From: Lysobacterales bacterium
GTDB lineage: Bacteria > Pseudomonadota > Gammaproteobacteria > Xanthomonadales > Rhodanobacteraceae
Reading direction: 5' to 3'
Assembly (NCBI GenBank): GCA_002632325.1
Contig: NSJK01000021.1
Coordinates: 1 to 58,911, forward strand
Length of the DNA stretch: 58,911 nucleotides
Position numbers and translations under genes: made by a program. This document shows, one piece after another, positions 7,563 to 17,938 of the stretch. The first letter of the stretch is position 1; every line of letters starts with the position of its first letter. The notes below the pieces were generated by a model that saw only the letters and a list, made by a program, of their open reading frames with translations, was not told the origin of the DNA and did not search any database.

Positions 7563-9913
7563 ACCACGATCACGCCCAGGCCCATGGCGGCAGTTGCTGC
7601 GCGCACAAGGCGGTGATGCCGGCACCACCGGCGAGCGCGCGCGATCCGGTCTGCGGCATGCAGGTCGACATCGCCAGCGCCCGCTACACGATCGAACACG
7701 ACGGCCACACCGTGTATTTCTGCAATCCGCGCTGTCGCGAGAAGTTCATCGCCGATCCGGCGCGCTATGCCGAAGGTGCGCCGGCCGCGCCAGCGCCGGT
7801 GATGCCCGCGGGCACGATCTACACCTGCCCGATGCATCCGGAGATCGAGCAGGTCGGGCCGGGCACCTGCCCCAAGTGCGGCATGGCGCTGGAACCCAAG
7901 GATGCCAGCGTCGCGACCGATGATGGCGAACTCATCGCGGTGCGGCGCAAGGCCGCGATTGCCGCCGCACTCGCCTTGCCGCTGCTGCTGGTGGCGATGG
8001 GGCCGCATCTGCTTGGCCTGCATTTCGCGGCCGGCACTTCGCAAGCACTGCGCTGGGCCGAAGCCCTGCTGTCGGCGCCGCTGGTGCTGTGGGCGGGACT
8101 CGACTACTACCGCCGCGGCTGGCTGGGCGTCGTGCATCGCTCGCCCAACATGTACACCTTGATCGGGCTCGGCGTGCTGGTCGCCTTTGTCTACAGCGTG
8201 GTCGCACTGCTTGCGCCGCAATGGTTCCCGCCCGCAATGCACGATGCGCACGGCAACATCGGCATCTACTTCGAAGCCGCAGGCGTGATCATCGCGCTGG
8301 TCCTGCTCGGCGAATGGCTGGAACTGCGCGCGCGCGGCAAGACCTCGGCAGCGCTGCGGCACCTGCTCGATCTCGCACCGCCGATCGCGCATCGCCTCGA
8401 TGCCGCGGGCAAGGAAAGCGATGTCGCGCTCGATCAGGTCGGCGTCGGCGATCGCCTGCGCGTGCGCCCGGGTGAGCGCATTCCGGTCGATGGCGTGGTG
8501 CTCGACGGCAGCAGCAGCGTCGATGAATCCATGCTCAGCGGCGAGCCGATTCCGGTCGAGAAGCGTTCCGGCGATCGTCTCGTCGGTGGCACCCTCAATG
8601 GCAGCGGATCGCTCGTGCTGCGCGCCGACAAGGTCGGCCGCGACACCGTGCTCGCGCGCATCGTCGACCTCGTCGCCCAGGCGCAGCGCAGCAAGGCGCC
8701 ACTGCAACGACTCGCCGATCGCGTCTCGGCGGTGTTCGTGCCGCTGGTCGTCGCGGTGTCGCTGCTCGCGTTTGCGGCGTGGTGGTGGCTCGGCCCCGAG
8801 CCGCGTCTGGGCTACGCGATCGTCAATGCGGTGGCGGTGCTCATCATCGCCTGCCCGTGCGCGCTGGGGCTGGCGACGCCGATCTCGATCATGGTCGCCA
8901 GCGGGCGCGGCGCCGAACAGGGTGTGCTGTTTCGCGAAGCCGCCGCGATCGAGCATCTCGCGCGCATCGACACGCTCGTGCTCGACAAGACCGGCACGCT
9001 CACGCAGGGTCGCCCGGCGGTGTCCGACGTGATCGTCACAGCGGAGTTCACGCAGGACGCGGTGCTGGGCTGGGCCGCGAGTCTCGAAGCGGTGAGCGAG
9101 CATCCACTCGCGCGCGCGGTGCTCGAAGCCGCCGCCGCGCGCGACATCGCGCCGCAAGCGGTCGTGAACTTTGCTGCGGTCACTGGTCAGGGTGTGCGCG
9201 GCGAAGTCGCGGGTCGTCGGCTCGCGCTCGGCAATGCCGCGCTGATGCAGGCACAGGGGATCGACGCACAGTCACTCGCCGACCTCACCGCGAAGTTGCA
9301 GGAAGCGGCGCGCTCGACGATGTTCCTCGCCGCCGATGGCCGCCTCGCCGGCCTCATCGCGGCGCACGATCCGCTCAAACCCGGTGCGCGCGAGGCAATT
9401 GCCGCGTTGCACGCGAGCGGTCTGCGTCTGGTCATGCTCAGCGGCGACAACGAAGCCACCGCGCGCGCAGTCGGCGCGGCGCTCGGCATCGACGAAGCGC
9501 ACGGCGGACAGTCACCGCAATCCAAGGCCGCATGGGTGGACGCGGCGCGTGCACGCGGCGCGCGTGTGGCGATGGCGGGCGATGGCATCAACGATGCACC
9601 CGCGCTCGCCGCCGCCGATGTCGGCATCGCGATGGGCAACGGCACCGACGTGGCGATCGAGAGCGCGCAGGTCACCCTCGTCAAGGGCGAGCTCGCCGGC
9701 ATCGTGCGCGCACACAGCCTCGCCCAGGCCACCGTGCGCAACATCCACCAGAACCTCGTGTTCGCGTTTGCCTACAACGGCTTGGGCGTACCCGTCGCGG
9801 CGGGACTGCTGTATCCGTGGACCGGCTGGCTGCTCAGCCCGATGATCGCCGCGCTGGCGATGAGCCTGAGCTCGGTGTCGGTGATTTCCAATGCGCTGCG
9901 CCTGCGGGCCTGA
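7559..9913 (+). CDS. copA: Cu+-exporting P1B-type ATPase
   Basis: A 784-residue inner-membrane pump that expels Cu+ to the periplasm. Domains: a His/Cys-rich start, a YHS domain (about 29-72, DPVCGMQVD and [10 protein letters not shown]), a short heavy-metal-binding zinc-ribbon-like domain ([10 protein letters not shown] to [10 protein letters not shown], about 88-113), then membrane helices. The transport site is CPC at 432-434, the phosphorylated Asp is D476 in DKTGTLT, followed by SEHPLA and GDGINDAP. The final helix ends [16 protein letters not shown], a Cu+-type signature. There is no N-terminal HMA (ferredoxin-like) domain; the YHS pair replaces it, as in many environmental CopA proteins. 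The ATG at 7559 overlaps the regulator stop. A near-identical copy of the last 60 bp is found at 13149-13208. Confidence 0.95.
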   Translation: MNHDHAQAHGGSCCAHKAVMPAPPASARDPVCGMQVDIASARYTIEHDGHTVYFCNPRCREKFIADPARYAEGAPAAPAPVMPAGTIYTCPMHPEIEQVGPGTCPKCGMALEPKDASVATDDGELIAVRRKAAIAAALALPLLLVAMGPHLLGLHFAAGTSQALRWAEALLSAPLVLWAGLDYYRRGWLGVVHRSPNMYTLIGLGVLVAFVYSVVALLAPQWFPPAMHDAHGNIGIYFEAAGVIIALVLLGEWLELRARGKTSAALRHLLDLAPPIAHRLDAAGKESDVALDQVGVGDRLRVRPGERIPVDGVVLDGSSSVDESMLSGEPIPVEKRSGDRLVGGTLNGSGSLVLRADKVGRDTVLARIVDLVAQAQRSKAPLQRLADRVSAVFVPLVVAVSLLAFAAWWWLGPEPRLGYAIVNAVAVLIIACPCALGLATPISIMVASGRGAEQGVLFREAAAIEHLARIDTLVLDKTGTLTQGRPAVSDVIVTAEFTQDAVLGWAASLEAVSEHPLARAVLEAAAARDIAPQAVVNFAAVTGQGVRGEVAGRRLALGNAALMQAQGIDAQSLADLTAKLQEAARSTMFLAADGRLAGLIAAHDPLKPGAREAIAALHASGLRLVMLSGDNEATARAVGAALGIDEAHGGQSPQSKAAWVDAARARGARVAMAGDGINDAPALAAADVGIAMGNGTDVAIESAQVTLVKGELAGIVRAHSLAQATVRNIHQNLVFAFAYNGLGVPVAAGLLYPWTGWLLSPMIAALAMSLSSVSVISNALRLRA

Positions 9914-10227
9914 GCGGGCGGCATGCGCGAATGCGCCGATGAACGCATTCAGCGCGTGCGCGCCTCGATCAGAAACGGGCCGCCATTGCGGCGGCCCAGC
10001 CTGTTGCATGGTGCCGATGCCTTGCTCGCATCGGCGGTAACGCCGCACAAGGGCGCGCACCAGACACCATCACCGCGAGCCAATAATGCCCATGCGATCG
10101 AACATGCCGGCAGCGCTCGCACACACCACGATCAGCGCCGCCTGCATGGCGGCGAGCGGCATGCCCCGGTCAGTCCGTCCGTGGACCTGATTCCGGGGCC
10201 GTGCCGGTCGCCCGCGCGGGCGGTGAT
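9914..10227. other. Intergenic region between copA and the beta-helix gene
   Basis: These 314 bases separate two genes that converge. A perfect 8-bp stem-loop, GGGCCGCC-attgc-GGCGGCCC (9977-9997), follows copA and may end its transcript although no T tract follows. A second inverted repeat, CGCCGCC-tgcat-GGCGGCG, lies near 10137-10155 and may do the same for the other gene. No convincing coding sequence is seen. Confidence 0.4.
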
Positions 10228-12708
10228 CTACTGCGCCGGACAGCTCAGAGCACTTGTACCGTCCTGTCCGTAGGCGAAGATCGTGTCGCAGGTGTAAGGC
10301 ACGCATGGCGAGAACTCGGAAGTATTGCCCTGCGCATCGCGCGCGACCAGGGTGAACTTGCGGCCAACCAGGGTGCCACTGAGCGGAATGTCGACCACCA
10401 CCGAGCCGTTGCTGTTGCTGTCGGCGTTTTCGATCGTCGTGATGGCAGAGGTGACATAGGTCTTGCCCTGGCCGTATCCGCTTGCATCGCAACTGGCGCC
10501 GGAGAACACCTGCACGATGTAAACGCCGTTGGTCGAAAGCAACACGGTGCGCAGATTGCCCCGCTGCGCGCCACCCTCCGCGGACCACAGGACTGGATAG
10601 TTCAGACCACGATTGGCGCGGGTCGCGGCACCTGCGGCCGTATCGTTGTCGATGGCATCGACGCCGGCGTCATCGATGTCGATGCCCAGTTGCTCGTTGT
10701 CATAAATGCGATTGGACAGCAGCGAGTTGCGCTGACCGTCGGCCAGACGCACCCCGGCGCCCCCGTTCCACGCAATGCTGTTGGAATTGATCGTGTTGTC
10801 GTGGGCGCCGCCGTGGGTGTAGACGCCATGCGAGATGTTGGGCAGATCAGTCTCGCAGACTGGCGTGCACAGGATCAACGAACGCAATCCGATCCGGTTG
10901 TCGGTGATGAAGTTGTCCAGCGCGGATGCGCCGACCAGTTCGATGCCGACTGTCTGGTTGCCCGAGATCAGGTTGTCGTGGATCGTGTGGTGAGAGCCGG
11001 CGATCTGGATACCGACCTGGTTGGGGGCAGCGCTGAGGCCGGATGCCTTGGTACCAATCAGGTTGTTCTGGACCGTGCTGCCGTTGGCATGCGAGGCCAG
11101 CAACAGCACGCCGGCGGCCCACGCGTTTGCAATGACGTTGACGTCTGCGCGCTCCTCGCCGCCGATCAGGTTGTAGTAGGTGGTGCTTCCGGAAATGCGC
11201 ACGTTGACGGCGCTGTTGCCCAGTGCGGTGCTGCCTAGACTGCCGGCAAACTGCACGCCGTGTATCCACGACCCGGCGCCACCCTGCAGGTCGACGGCGG
11301 CGACGTCGAAACCGCCGATCGCGACACCGCTCAGTTGCAGGTAGTGCGAGGCGCCGACACTGGAGGGAATGCGAAAGGCGAAATCAGCGGAAAGATTGCC
11401 GCGAATGCCGATGCAGATATCGGCGTTGAAGCCGTAAAAGCTGGTGTTGGGCGCGCTGCCGGGTTGGGTGTAGCCCTCGATGATCACGCGGTCGGTGATG
11501 GTCGGCAGCGGGGCCGCAAGAGTGATGATGCGCGGGCAGCCACCGGGAATGTTGAAGCGGATGTGGTTCAGGCCGCTGTCGGCGTTGGCCTGAATGATCG
11601 CCCAGCGCAGCGAGCCGCTGACCAGCGGAAAGAGTTGGTCGACCGTGCTGGTGACGGTGATGACGTTGCTGTCGTCGACATTGGTTTCGTAGACGCCGCG
11701 ATCCGGGGCCGAGCCGATCTGACGCGGACCGCCGTCCAGGTCCTGGCTGATCGGATCCAGCGGCAACGGGGTACCGCTGTTGATGGCCGGCGAGCTGGTC
11801 AGCAGGTGGTAGTTGCCGCTGTCTGGAGCAATGAACTGCGGATCCACGTCGAGCGTTGAGACCGGGAGGATGTACGGCGCCGGTGACGCTTCGAGTGCGT
11901 GAAAGATGTTGTTGCGCAGATTCAGGTACGGCGAGACGCGGGTGCGGATGTCCTGACCGCCTGCGTTGTCACGGAAGATGGAATTCTGCACAAACAGTTC
12001 ATAGTCGTCGTCGGCTGCCTGGGTGCGCGTGATGCACAGTCCATCGCCGGCGTTGTCGGCGATGACGGAGTATGAGAGCGACACCGCGTTGAGGTCGTGA
12101 TTGTCGACATACAGCGCGCAGGAAGAATGCGCGTTGTGAATGGCCATGACATGCGACATGGAAACATCATCGCTGTCGATTTCGGCGGCGCCCGTGGTTC
12201 CGCCACAACTGCCGCTCGTGCACAGGTCATCGAATATCACCCGGCGCAAGGTGACTTTCTCATCCGGGCCGTTGCCGCCGTAGGAGGCGGCTTCGATGTA
12301 GATGCCGCCGGCCAGGTGTGCGAAACGGATCGACTCGATCGTGATCGAGTCATAGCTTTGCAATTCCAGAATGTCGGCATCGCCGCCGATGGTGGTCAGG
12401 TGCGGATCAAGGACGCGCGAAGTGCAGCCATCGTTGTAGCCGCCGATGATGGTGAGGTTGTATCCGAACGCAGGATCATCGATCTGGTCGAGCGGATTGA
12501 CATCGAGGGAGTAGTTGCCCTGCACGACGCGCACGGTGACATCGGTTTCCTGTGCGAGCAGGATGGCATTGAGCAAACCGCTGCTGCTGCTGACGCAGCG
12601 CTCTTCGGCGGCCAGGACCGGCCGGACGAACGCAAACGCGAGCAGGAGCAGGGCAGTTGCAAGACGCGACAGGGTGATGAGGCAGGGGTTGCAGGCGGAC
12701 CGCGGCAT
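10228..12708 (-). CDS. Secreted right-handed beta-helix repeat protein
   Basis: About 826 residues from an ATG at 12708 with GGAG 8 bases upstream and a clear signal peptide (LATALLLLAFAFVRPVLA-AEE). The body alternates short Asn/Gly-rich turns typical of parallel beta-helix proteins (NNIFHALEAS, NNLIGTKASG, DNLISGNQTVGIEL, SNRIYDNEQLGIDIDD). A CSLREA-like stretch, TVDQLFPLVSGSLRWAIIQA, sits in the middle, and the tail carries the GNTSEFSPCVPYTC motif common at the end of such surface proteins in this bacterial group. It is likely an exported adhesin or polysaccharide-binding protein; no catalytic site was identified. The reading frame stays open upstream to 13248 and passes through the 105-bp repeats, but that part lacks a signal peptide and was excluded. 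Confidence 0.85.
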   Translation of the reverse strand: MPRSACNPCLITLSRLATALLLLAFAFVRPVLAAEERCVSSSSGLLNAILLAQETDVTVRVVQGNYSLDVNPLDQIDDPAFGYNLTIIGGYNDGCTSRVLDPHLTTIGGDADILELQSYDSITIESIRFAHLAGGIYIEAASYGGNGPDEKVTLRRVIFDDLCTSGSCGGTTGAAEIDSDDVSMSHVMAIHNAHSSCALYVDNHDLNAVSLSYSVIADNAGDGLCITRTQAADDDYELFVQNSIFRDNAGGQDIRTRVSPYLNLRNNIFHALEASPAPYILPVSTLDVDPQFIAPDSGNYHLLTSSPAINSGTPLPLDPISQDLDGGPRQIGSAPDRGVYETNVDDSNVITVTSTVDQLFPLVSGSLRWAIIQANADSGLNHIRFNIPGGCPRIITLAAPLPTITDRVIIEGYTQPGSAPNTSFYGFNADICIGIRGNLSADFAFRIPSSVGASHYLQLSGVAIGGFDVAAVDLQGGAGSWIHGVQFAGSLGSTALGNSAVNVRISGSTTYYNLIGGEERADVNVIANAWAAGVLLLASHANGSTVQNNLIGTKASGLSAAPNQVGIQIAGSHHTIHDNLISGNQTVGIELVGASALDNFITDNRIGLRSLILCTPVCETDLPNISHGVYTHGGAHDNTINSNSIAWNGGAGVRLADGQRNSLLSNRIYDNEQLGIDIDDAGVDAIDNDTAAGAATRANRGLNYPVLWSAEGGAQRGNLRTVLLSTNGVYIVQVFSGASCDASGYGQGKTYVTSAITTIENADSNSNGSVVVDIPLSGTLVGRKFTLVARDAQGNTSEFSPCVPYTCDTIFAYGQDGTSALSCPAQ

Positions 12709-12910
12709 GGCAGGGGCTCCAGTTGGGACGCTAACCATGTAATGCCGCAGAGAGGTCAAACCGAACAATTGCGGCCGGATTGCCACTGCAGGAGTTGCGC
12801 CCCGGCGGGCTTCCCGGCGGGAGCCGCTGTCGGGCATCCGCAGCGGCGCGCCCTGCGCCGGCAAGTGCAGCGATGACCCTGCGAAGGCGATCAGAGCCGC
12901 GCCGCCGGCG

Positions 12911-13120
12911 GTGCCTGCGCGCCAGTCCCGTGCCTCATCGAAGCGGTTTGCGAAGGGTCGGGAATTCCAGAACCACTCCTTGTGCACTGCGCGGCGCAGT
13001 GCCTGCGTCAGGCGGGTGCCTGCGCGCCAGTCCCGTGCCTCATCGAAGCGGTTTGCGAAGGGTCGGGAATTCCAAAACCACTCCTTGTGCACTGCGCGGC
13101 GCAGTGCCTGCGTCAGGCGC
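12911..13120. repeat. Two 105-bp tandem direct repeats
   Basis: Copy 1 is 12911-13015 and copy 2 is 13016-13120. They differ at the junction bases and at one internal site (CCAGAAC versus CCAAAAC). The unit is 35 codons long and stop-free on the minus strand, where it reads RLTQALRRAVHKEW and then FWNSRPFANRFDEARDW. It lies in frame with, but upstream of, the beta-helix gene. The near identity points to a recent duplication. No family is recognised for the translated peptide. Confidence 0.9.
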
Positions 13121-13148
13121 ATGTCATCCAGGATCCCGCACGCCGCGC

Positions 13149-13226
13149 GCGCTGGCGATGAGCCTGAGCTCGGTGTCGGTGATCTCCAACGCGCTGCGCC
13201 TGCGGGCCACACGCTTGCCGCGCTGA
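13149..13226 (+). pseudogene. 3' remnant of a second copper P-type ATPase gene
   Basis: Bases 13149-13208 match the last 60 bp of copA coding sequence (9851-9910) at 58 of 60 positions. Both differences are third-position T to C changes, so the peptide is the same ([19 protein letters not shown]). It then differs from copA and ends TRLPR-stop. Upstream of 13149 the similarity ceases, so no promoter, start or catalytic part exists. This is either the end of a lost paralogue or a small duplicated fragment. Confidence 0.8.
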
Positions 13227-13263
13227 GCGATGACAGGCTGCGGCGCACGCCGTGACGCGCTGC

Positions 13264-13815
13264 TCAGAAGCTCGAACCTGGCTCGCTGAGAAATTGCAGT
13301 TCGGCCGGAGTCGAGGTGCGGCCCAGCACCGCATTGCGGTGCGGGTAGCGGCCGAAGCGATCGATGATCGCCTTGTGGCGCAGTTCGAAATCGAGATTCT
13401 CGGCAAGACCGAGCGCCGTGAACAGCGCCACCGCGACGCGGTGGATCAACGCGGATTCGCTGTGCATCCACGGCATGTACAGGAACAGGCGTCGCTGCGG
13501 CGGCAGGGCCTGGTCGTGGCCGCCGCGCACCGCTTCCTGCGCGAGCGCGAGCGCCATCGGGTCGGCGGCGAAGGCGGCCGCGTGACCGCGATGGAGATTG
13601 CGCGAGAACTGGTCGAGCACGATGATTTCGGCGAGGCGTCCACCGACTTCGCGGCGCCAGTCGTAGAGCTCGCCTTGGACGACCGCGCGATGCAGCTCGC
13701 CGAAACGCGCGCGGATGCGCTCGTCGAAATCCGGATCGGCTCGCCAACGCTGCGCAGGTTCGATTTCGTCGAACCAGAACCTCAGCACGTCATCACGAAC
13801 ACGGTCGGCACTCAT
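13264..13815 (-). CDS. DUF924 family protein
   Basis: A 183-residue cytosolic protein of the DUF924 family (TPR-like helical fold, function unknown). Family hallmarks are the start VLRFWFDEIEPAQRW, the central LAEIIVLDQFSRNLHRG and FLYMPWMHSE, and the C-terminal HKAIIDRFGRYPHRNAVLGR. The ATG at 13815 has AGGAAA a few bases upstream and gives the normal family length; an upstream in-frame ATG at 13842 lacks support. It shares its strand with the DUF465 gene, which lies 39 bases upstream. Confidence 0.9.
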   Translation of the reverse strand: MSADRVRDDVLRFWFDEIEPAQRWRADPDFDERIRARFGELHRAVVQGELYDWRREVGGRLAEIIVLDQFSRNLHRGHAAAFAADPMALALAQEAVRGGHDQALPPQRRLFLYMPWMHSESALIHRVAVALFTALGLAENLDFELRHKAIIDRFGRYPHRNAVLGRTSTPAELQFLSEPGSSF

Positions 13816-13854
13816 CGCAGTTTCCTGTGCAGGGCAGCTCACGCGCGACCACGC

Positions 13855-14061
13855 TCAGGCATCCAGATCGGGAATCAGCCGGCTCTCGACCCAGGTGATC
13901 ATGTCCTTGAGCTTGAGCTTGCGCTTCTTCATGCGCGTGAGCTGCAGTTCATCGCAGGCCGGGGTTTCGCGCAGACGCGCGATCGCCTCGTCGAGGTCGC
14001 GGTGCTCGAGCTTGAGCTCGGCGAGCTTGCGCACGAGCACAGCGGGATCGTCGCTGAACAT
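13855..14061 (-). CDS. DUF465 (YdcH-type) small helical protein
   Basis: A 68-residue protein. Its sequence is an amphipathic helical hairpin: MFSDDPAVLVRKLAELKLEH, then LDEAIARL, then the conserved basic C-terminal part LQLTRMKKRKLKLKD. This matches the YdcH/DUF465 family, whose function is unknown. The frame is open far upstream into the REP array, but only this final segment looks like protein, so the ATG at 14061 is used. It may share a transcript with the DUF924 gene downstream. Confidence 0.88.
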   Translation of the reverse strand: MFSDDPAVLVRKLAELKLEHRDLDEAIARLRETPACDELQLTRMKKRKLKLKDMITWVESRLIPDLDA

Positions 14062-14079
14062 GGGCGGCAGTGTAGCAAT

Positions 14080-14680
14080 GTAGGAGGGCCGGAAGGCCCG
14101 ACCGATCGGCATCGAACCATCGCGCGCTCTCGTAGGAGGGCCGGAAGGCCCGACCCATGCATTGCATGTGCGCATGGCGCGCGATGGCGCGCGGCCTGGG
14201 TCGCGGCTCCCGCCGCTCCTACAGAATGGCGTAGCGGAACGATCGCCCTCGTAGGAGGGCCGGAAGGCCCGACCCATGCGTTGAATGTGCGCATTGCGCG
14301 CGATGGTGCGCGGCCTGGGTCGCGGCTTCCGCCGCTCCTACAGAATGGCATAGCGGAACGATCGCTCTCGCAGGAGGGCCGGAAGGCCCGACTCATGCGT
14401 TGCATGTGCGCATGGCGCGCGATGGTGTGCGGCCTGGGTCGCGGCTTCCGCCGCTCCTACACCACATTGATGCGGCGTAGCGGAACGATCGCTCTCGCAG
14501 GAGGGCCGGAAGGCCCGACCCATGCGTTGCATGTGCGCATGGCGCGCGATGGTGCGCGGCCTGGGTCGCGGCTGCCGCCGCTCCTACGGAAAGGCATCGC
14601 GGCTTCCGCCGCTCCTGCAGAATGGCTTCACGGCTTCCGCCGCTCCTACGGAAAGGCTTCGCGGCTTGCGCCGCTCCAAC
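14080..14680. repeat. REP/BIME array (at least 13 REP units)
   Basis: Two REP types alternate in opposite orientation. Forward type: G(T/C)AGGAGGGCCGGAAGGCC at about 14080, 14132, 14251, 14370 and 14497. Reverse type: GCGGCTTCCGCCGCTCCTAC (or variants) ending at about 14222, 14341, 14460, 14587, 14618, 14649 and 14680, the last ones as short 31-bp units. The GTAG foot followed by an imperfect palindrome is the typical REP form moved by RAYT transposases. Pairs are spaced in 119-bp periods, with one 127-bp unit carrying an 8-bp insertion. The array fills the gap between the DUF465 gene and the end of tkt. No RAYT gene is present in the window. Confidence 0.88.
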
Positions 14681-14694
14681 ACGAGGACGGGGCG

Positions 14695-16695
14695 CTAGCC
14701 CTTCGCCACTGCCGCGAGATGTTCGGGCGTGAGGCCGAAGAACTCGAACAGCTTGCCTGCGGGCGCCGATTCGCCGAAACGATCGATGCCGATGACCGCG
14801 CCGTCGCTGCCGACGTACTTCCACCACAGCGCGGTGGAACCGGCTTCGATCGCGATCTTGCGCACGCCCGGCGGCAAGATCTGCGCGCGATAGTCGGCGT
14901 CCTGACGATCGAACACCGAGGTCGATGGCATCGACACCACGCGCGTGGGCAAGCCTTGTGCTTCGAGTTGCTTTGCGGCATCGAGCGCGATGCCGATTTC
15001 CGAACCGGTGGCGATGAGGATGCGCGCAGGCTTGCCGCTGCTCGCCTCGACCAGAACATAACCACCGCGCGCGATCGCGGCGATCTGCGCGTCGCTGCGC
15101 GGCACGAAGGGCAGGTTCTGGCGCGACAGCGCAAGCGCGCTCGGGCCATTGCCGCGCTCGAGCGAGAGCTGCCACGCGACTGCGGTCTCGACCGTGTCGC
15201 AGGGCCGCCAGACATCCAGATTCGGAATCAGGCGCAGCGATGAAACATGCTCGACCGCCTGATGCGTCGGCCCGTCTTCGCCCAGACCGATCGAGTCGTG
15301 GGTGAACACGTGGATCACGCGCTGGTTCATCAGCGCAGCCATGCGGATCGCGTTGCGGCTGTAATCGCTGAAGGTGAGGAAGGTGCCGCCGAAGGGAATG
15401 AAACCACCGTGCAGGGCGATGCCGTTCATGATCGCGGCCATGCCGAACTCGCGCACGCCGTAGCTGATGTGGCGGCCGGTGCCGCCGCCGAGCAGGAGCG
15501 CGGCGCCCTTCCAGTTGGTGAGGTTGGAGCCGGTGAGGTCGGCCGAGCCGCCAAGCATTTCCGGCAATGCAGGCGCAAAGACTTCCAGTGCGAGCTGACT
15601 GGCCTTGCGCGAAGCGATGCTCTCGGCTTTGGCATTGGCACCAGCGACAAGCTCGTGCGCAAGCTGCGCGAAGTTGGCCGGCAAGGCACCAGACAGACGA
15701 CGTTCGAACTCGGCAGCCGCCGAAGCATGTTTGCTGCGATAGGCAGCCATGCGCGCATTCCATTCGCTTTCTGCCTTGGCGCCGGCAGCATGCGCATTCC
15801 ACATCCCGTGGATGTCGGCGGGAATCTCGAACGGAGCATGCGTCCAGCCGAGCGCTTCGCGCGTGGCAGCCAGTTCGCTTGCGCCCAGCGCCTCGCCATG
15901 TGCCTTGGCCGTGCCCGCGCGAGAAGGCGCGCCCTTGCCGATCGTGGTGCGGCAGATGATGAAACTCGGTTGGGTGAGGTGATCCTTGGCCTGCGCGATT
16001 GCGGCATCGACCGCATCGACATCGTGGCCGTCGATCGGGCCGATCACCTGCCAACCGTAGGCGCGGAAACGCGCCGCGGTGTCGTCGGTGAACCAGCCCT
16101 GCACTTCACCATCGATCGAAATGCCGTTGTCGTCGTAGAGCGCGATCAGCTTGCCCAGTTGCCAGGTGCCGGCGAGTGCGCAGGCTTCATGCGAGATGCC
16201 TTCCATGAGGCAGCCATCGCCGAGGAAGACATAGGTGTGATGATCGACGATGCGCGCATCGTCGCGGTTGAACTGCGCGGCGAGCAGCTTTTCTGAGAGC
16301 GCCATGCCGACCGCGTTGGCCAGACCCTGACCGAGCGGGCCGGTGGTGGTTTCCACGCCGGGCGTGATGCCGACCTCGGGATGTCCGGGGGTTTTGGAGT
16401 GCAACTGACGGAAATTCTCGATCTCGCCGATCGGCAGGTCGTAGCCGCTCAGATGCAGGAGCGCATAGAGCAGCATCGAACCGTGACCGTTGGAGAGCAC
16501 GAAACGATCGCGTCCGGCCCAGTGCGGATTGTTCGGATTGTGGCGCAGGTGCCGCGTCCACAGTGCGACCGCGATTTCGGCCATGCCCATCGGCATGCCC
16601 GGGTGACCGGACTTGGCCTTTTCGATCGCGTCGGCGGAGAGAAACCGGATTGCATTGGCCATGCGGGCCGTGTCGAGGTGGGCTGGACTGCTCAT
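14695..16695 (-). CDS. tkt: Transketolase
   Basis: A 666-residue thiamine-diphosphate enzyme of the pentose phosphate pathway that transfers two-carbon ketol units between sugar phosphates. Visible signatures: [20 protein letters not shown] at the start, the ThDP/Mg motif GDGCLMEG with downstream NGISIDG, and the pyrimidine-domain active site [18 protein letters not shown]. Full length for the family. The ATG at 16695 follows GGAG at 6 bases and starts MSSPAHLDT; a longer in-frame extension upstream is not conserved-looking. Its 3' end lies 15 bases from the REP array. It is divergent from ttcA. Confidence 0.97.
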   Translation of the reverse strand: MSSPAHLDTARMANAIRFLSADAIEKAKSGHPGMPMGMAEIAVALWTRHLRHNPNNPHWAGRDRFVLSNGHGSMLLYALLHLSGYDLPIGEIENFRQLHSKTPGHPEVGITPGVETTTGPLGQGLANAVGMALSEKLLAAQFNRDDARIVDHHTYVFLGDGCLMEGISHEACALAGTWQLGKLIALYDDNGISIDGEVQGWFTDDTAARFRAYGWQVIGPIDGHDVDAVDAAIAQAKDHLTQPSFIICRTTIGKGAPSRAGTAKAHGEALGASELAATREALGWTHAPFEIPADIHGMWNAHAAGAKAESEWNARMAAYRSKHASAAAEFERRLSGALPANFAQLAHELVAGANAKAESIASRKASQLALEVFAPALPEMLGGSADLTGSNLTNWKGAALLLGGGTGRHISYGVREFGMAAIMNGIALHGGFIPFGGTFLTFSDYSRNAIRMAALMNQRVIHVFTHDSIGLGEDGPTHQAVEHVSSLRLIPNLDVWRPCDTVETAVAWQLSLERGNGPSALALSRQNLPFVPRSDAQIAAIARGGYVLVEASSGKPARILIATGSEIGIALDAAKQLEAQGLPTRVVSMPSTSVFDRQDADYRAQILPPGVRKIAIEAGSTALWWKYVGSDGAVIGIDRFGESAPAGKLFEFFGLTPEHLAAVAKG

Positions 16696-16866
16696 GTGCG
16701 CTCCGGGATGTGCGGCGAACGACCCACGCCGCTTGCTGGCGTGAGGACGGGAAGATGGAGGTCTTGCTGCGGGCACCTGCCCGCTGCGCCGGCGGGCGCG
16801 CAAGAAACGCGGATTTTGCCGCAAGGCGGCGATCGGCGAAAGTGAAAACACGGCTGCGACGACGAT

Positions 16867-16872
16867 TAGAAT
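16867..16872 (+). promoter_or_regulatory. Possible -10 box of ttcA
   Basis: TAGAAT, a near-consensus -10 hexamer, lies 31 bases before the ttcA ATG in the 208-bp divergent region with tkt. A matching -35 is weak (GTGAAA or TGAAAA near 16842-16848), so only the -10 is proposed. Confidence 0.35.
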
Positions 16873-16903
16873 ATGCGCCCGTTTGCACCCCGCACATTCC
16901 GCC

Positions 16904-17764
16904 ATGAACGCCGTCATCGATCGCAAGCAAGCCCACGAAGCCGCCAAGCTCGCCAAGCGCCTGCGTCATCAGGTCGGTCAGGCGATCGCCGACTTCAACA
17001 TGATCGAGGACGGCGATCGCGTGATGGTCTGCCTTTCGGGCGGCAAGGATTCCTACACCCTGCTCGACATCCTGCGCAGACTGCAGACCAAGGCGCCGGT
17101 GCGATTCGAGCTGTTCGCGGTCCATCTTGATCAGAAACAACCCGGCTACGACCCGCACATCCTGCCGAACTATCTGCGCAGCATCGACATGCCCTTCGAG
17201 GTGCTCGAACAGGACACCTACAGCGTGGTCAAGCGCGTGATTCCCGAAGGCAAGACCCAATGCAGCCTGTGCTCGCGCCTGCGCCGCGGCTCGCTCTACA
17301 CCTATGCCGCCGAAGAAGGCTTCACCAAGATCGCGCTCGGCCATCATCGCAACGACATCGTCGAAACCCTGTTCCTCAATCTGTTCCATCAGGCCACGCT
17401 CAAGGCGATGCCGCCCAAGCTGCGCTCCGACGATGGCCGCAACGTGCTGATCCGTCCGCTGGCCTACTGCGCCGAAGACGACATCGCCGAGTATTCGCGC
17501 CAGCAGGGCTTTCCGATCATGCCCTGCAACCTGTGCGGCTCGCAGGAGAACATGCAGCGCAAGAACATCAAGGCGATGCTCGCCGAGTGGGACGCGAAAT
17601 TCCCCGGTCGCATCGAAACGATCTTCCGTGCGATCGGCAATGTCGCGCCCTCGCAGCTCGCCGATCGCAGTCTGTTCGACTTCGCCGCTCTTGGCGCCGA
17701 TCCGCAGGCGCGCCGCGCCGATGCGCACGCCTGGCTCGGTGGTGGCGAGCCATCCGCGGACTGA
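16904..17764 (+). CDS. ttcA: tRNA 2-thiocytidine(32) synthetase TtcA
   Basis: A 286-residue ATP-dependent enzyme that thiolates cytidine 32 in some tRNAs using a [4Fe-4S] cluster. The PP-loop SGGKDS is at 45-50. Two CxxC pairs are present: CSLC (Cys120, Cys123) and CNLC (Cys208, Cys211). The family motif [15 protein letters not shown] lies between them. The start MNAVIDRKQ gives the usual length; a few extra upstream in-frame codons were discarded. Housekeeping gene, transcribed alone from the tkt/ttcA divergent region. Confidence 0.97.
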   Translation: MNAVIDRKQAHEAAKLAKRLRHQVGQAIADFNMIEDGDRVMVCLSGGKDSYTLLDILRRLQTKAPVRFELFAVHLDQKQPGYDPHILPNYLRSIDMPFEVLEQDTYSVVKRVIPEGKTQCSLCSRLRRGSLYTYAAEEGFTKIALGHHRNDIVETLFLNLFHQATLKAMPPKLRSDDGRNVLIRPLAYCAEDDIAEYSRQQGFPIMPCNLCGSQENMQRKNIKAMLAEWDAKFPGRIETIFRAIGNVAPSQLADRSLFDFAALGADPQARRADAHAWLGGGEPSAD

Positions 17765-17938
17765 AGCGCGCCGAGCGCTCCTGCTATCCTGACCGGCGGC
17801 GCCTCGGCCCAGCCGATCGCGAGCCGCGGCCGCTGATCTCAGGATCTGCGACCTTCCCTTGCTTCAATCTCCCGCCTGACATCGGCCCTGCCCGGTCAGA
17901 CGCCCTGCCGTTGATCGTCTGCGAGTCCCCTCACGCCC

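Noticed and set aside
7517..9157. Minus-strand open frame of 546 codons opposite copA
   Set aside because: Shadow of copA. The sense strand has all P-type ATPase motifs.
12709..13248. N-terminal extension of the beta-helix protein through the 105-bp repeats
   Set aside because: The signal peptide begins at 12708 with a ribosome site; the upstream part would place 180 residues before it.
14080..14680. CRISPR-like look of the repeated units before tkt
   Set aside because: Units are palindromic REP pairs with conserved interior, not short repeats with unique equal-length spacers, and no cas gene is near.
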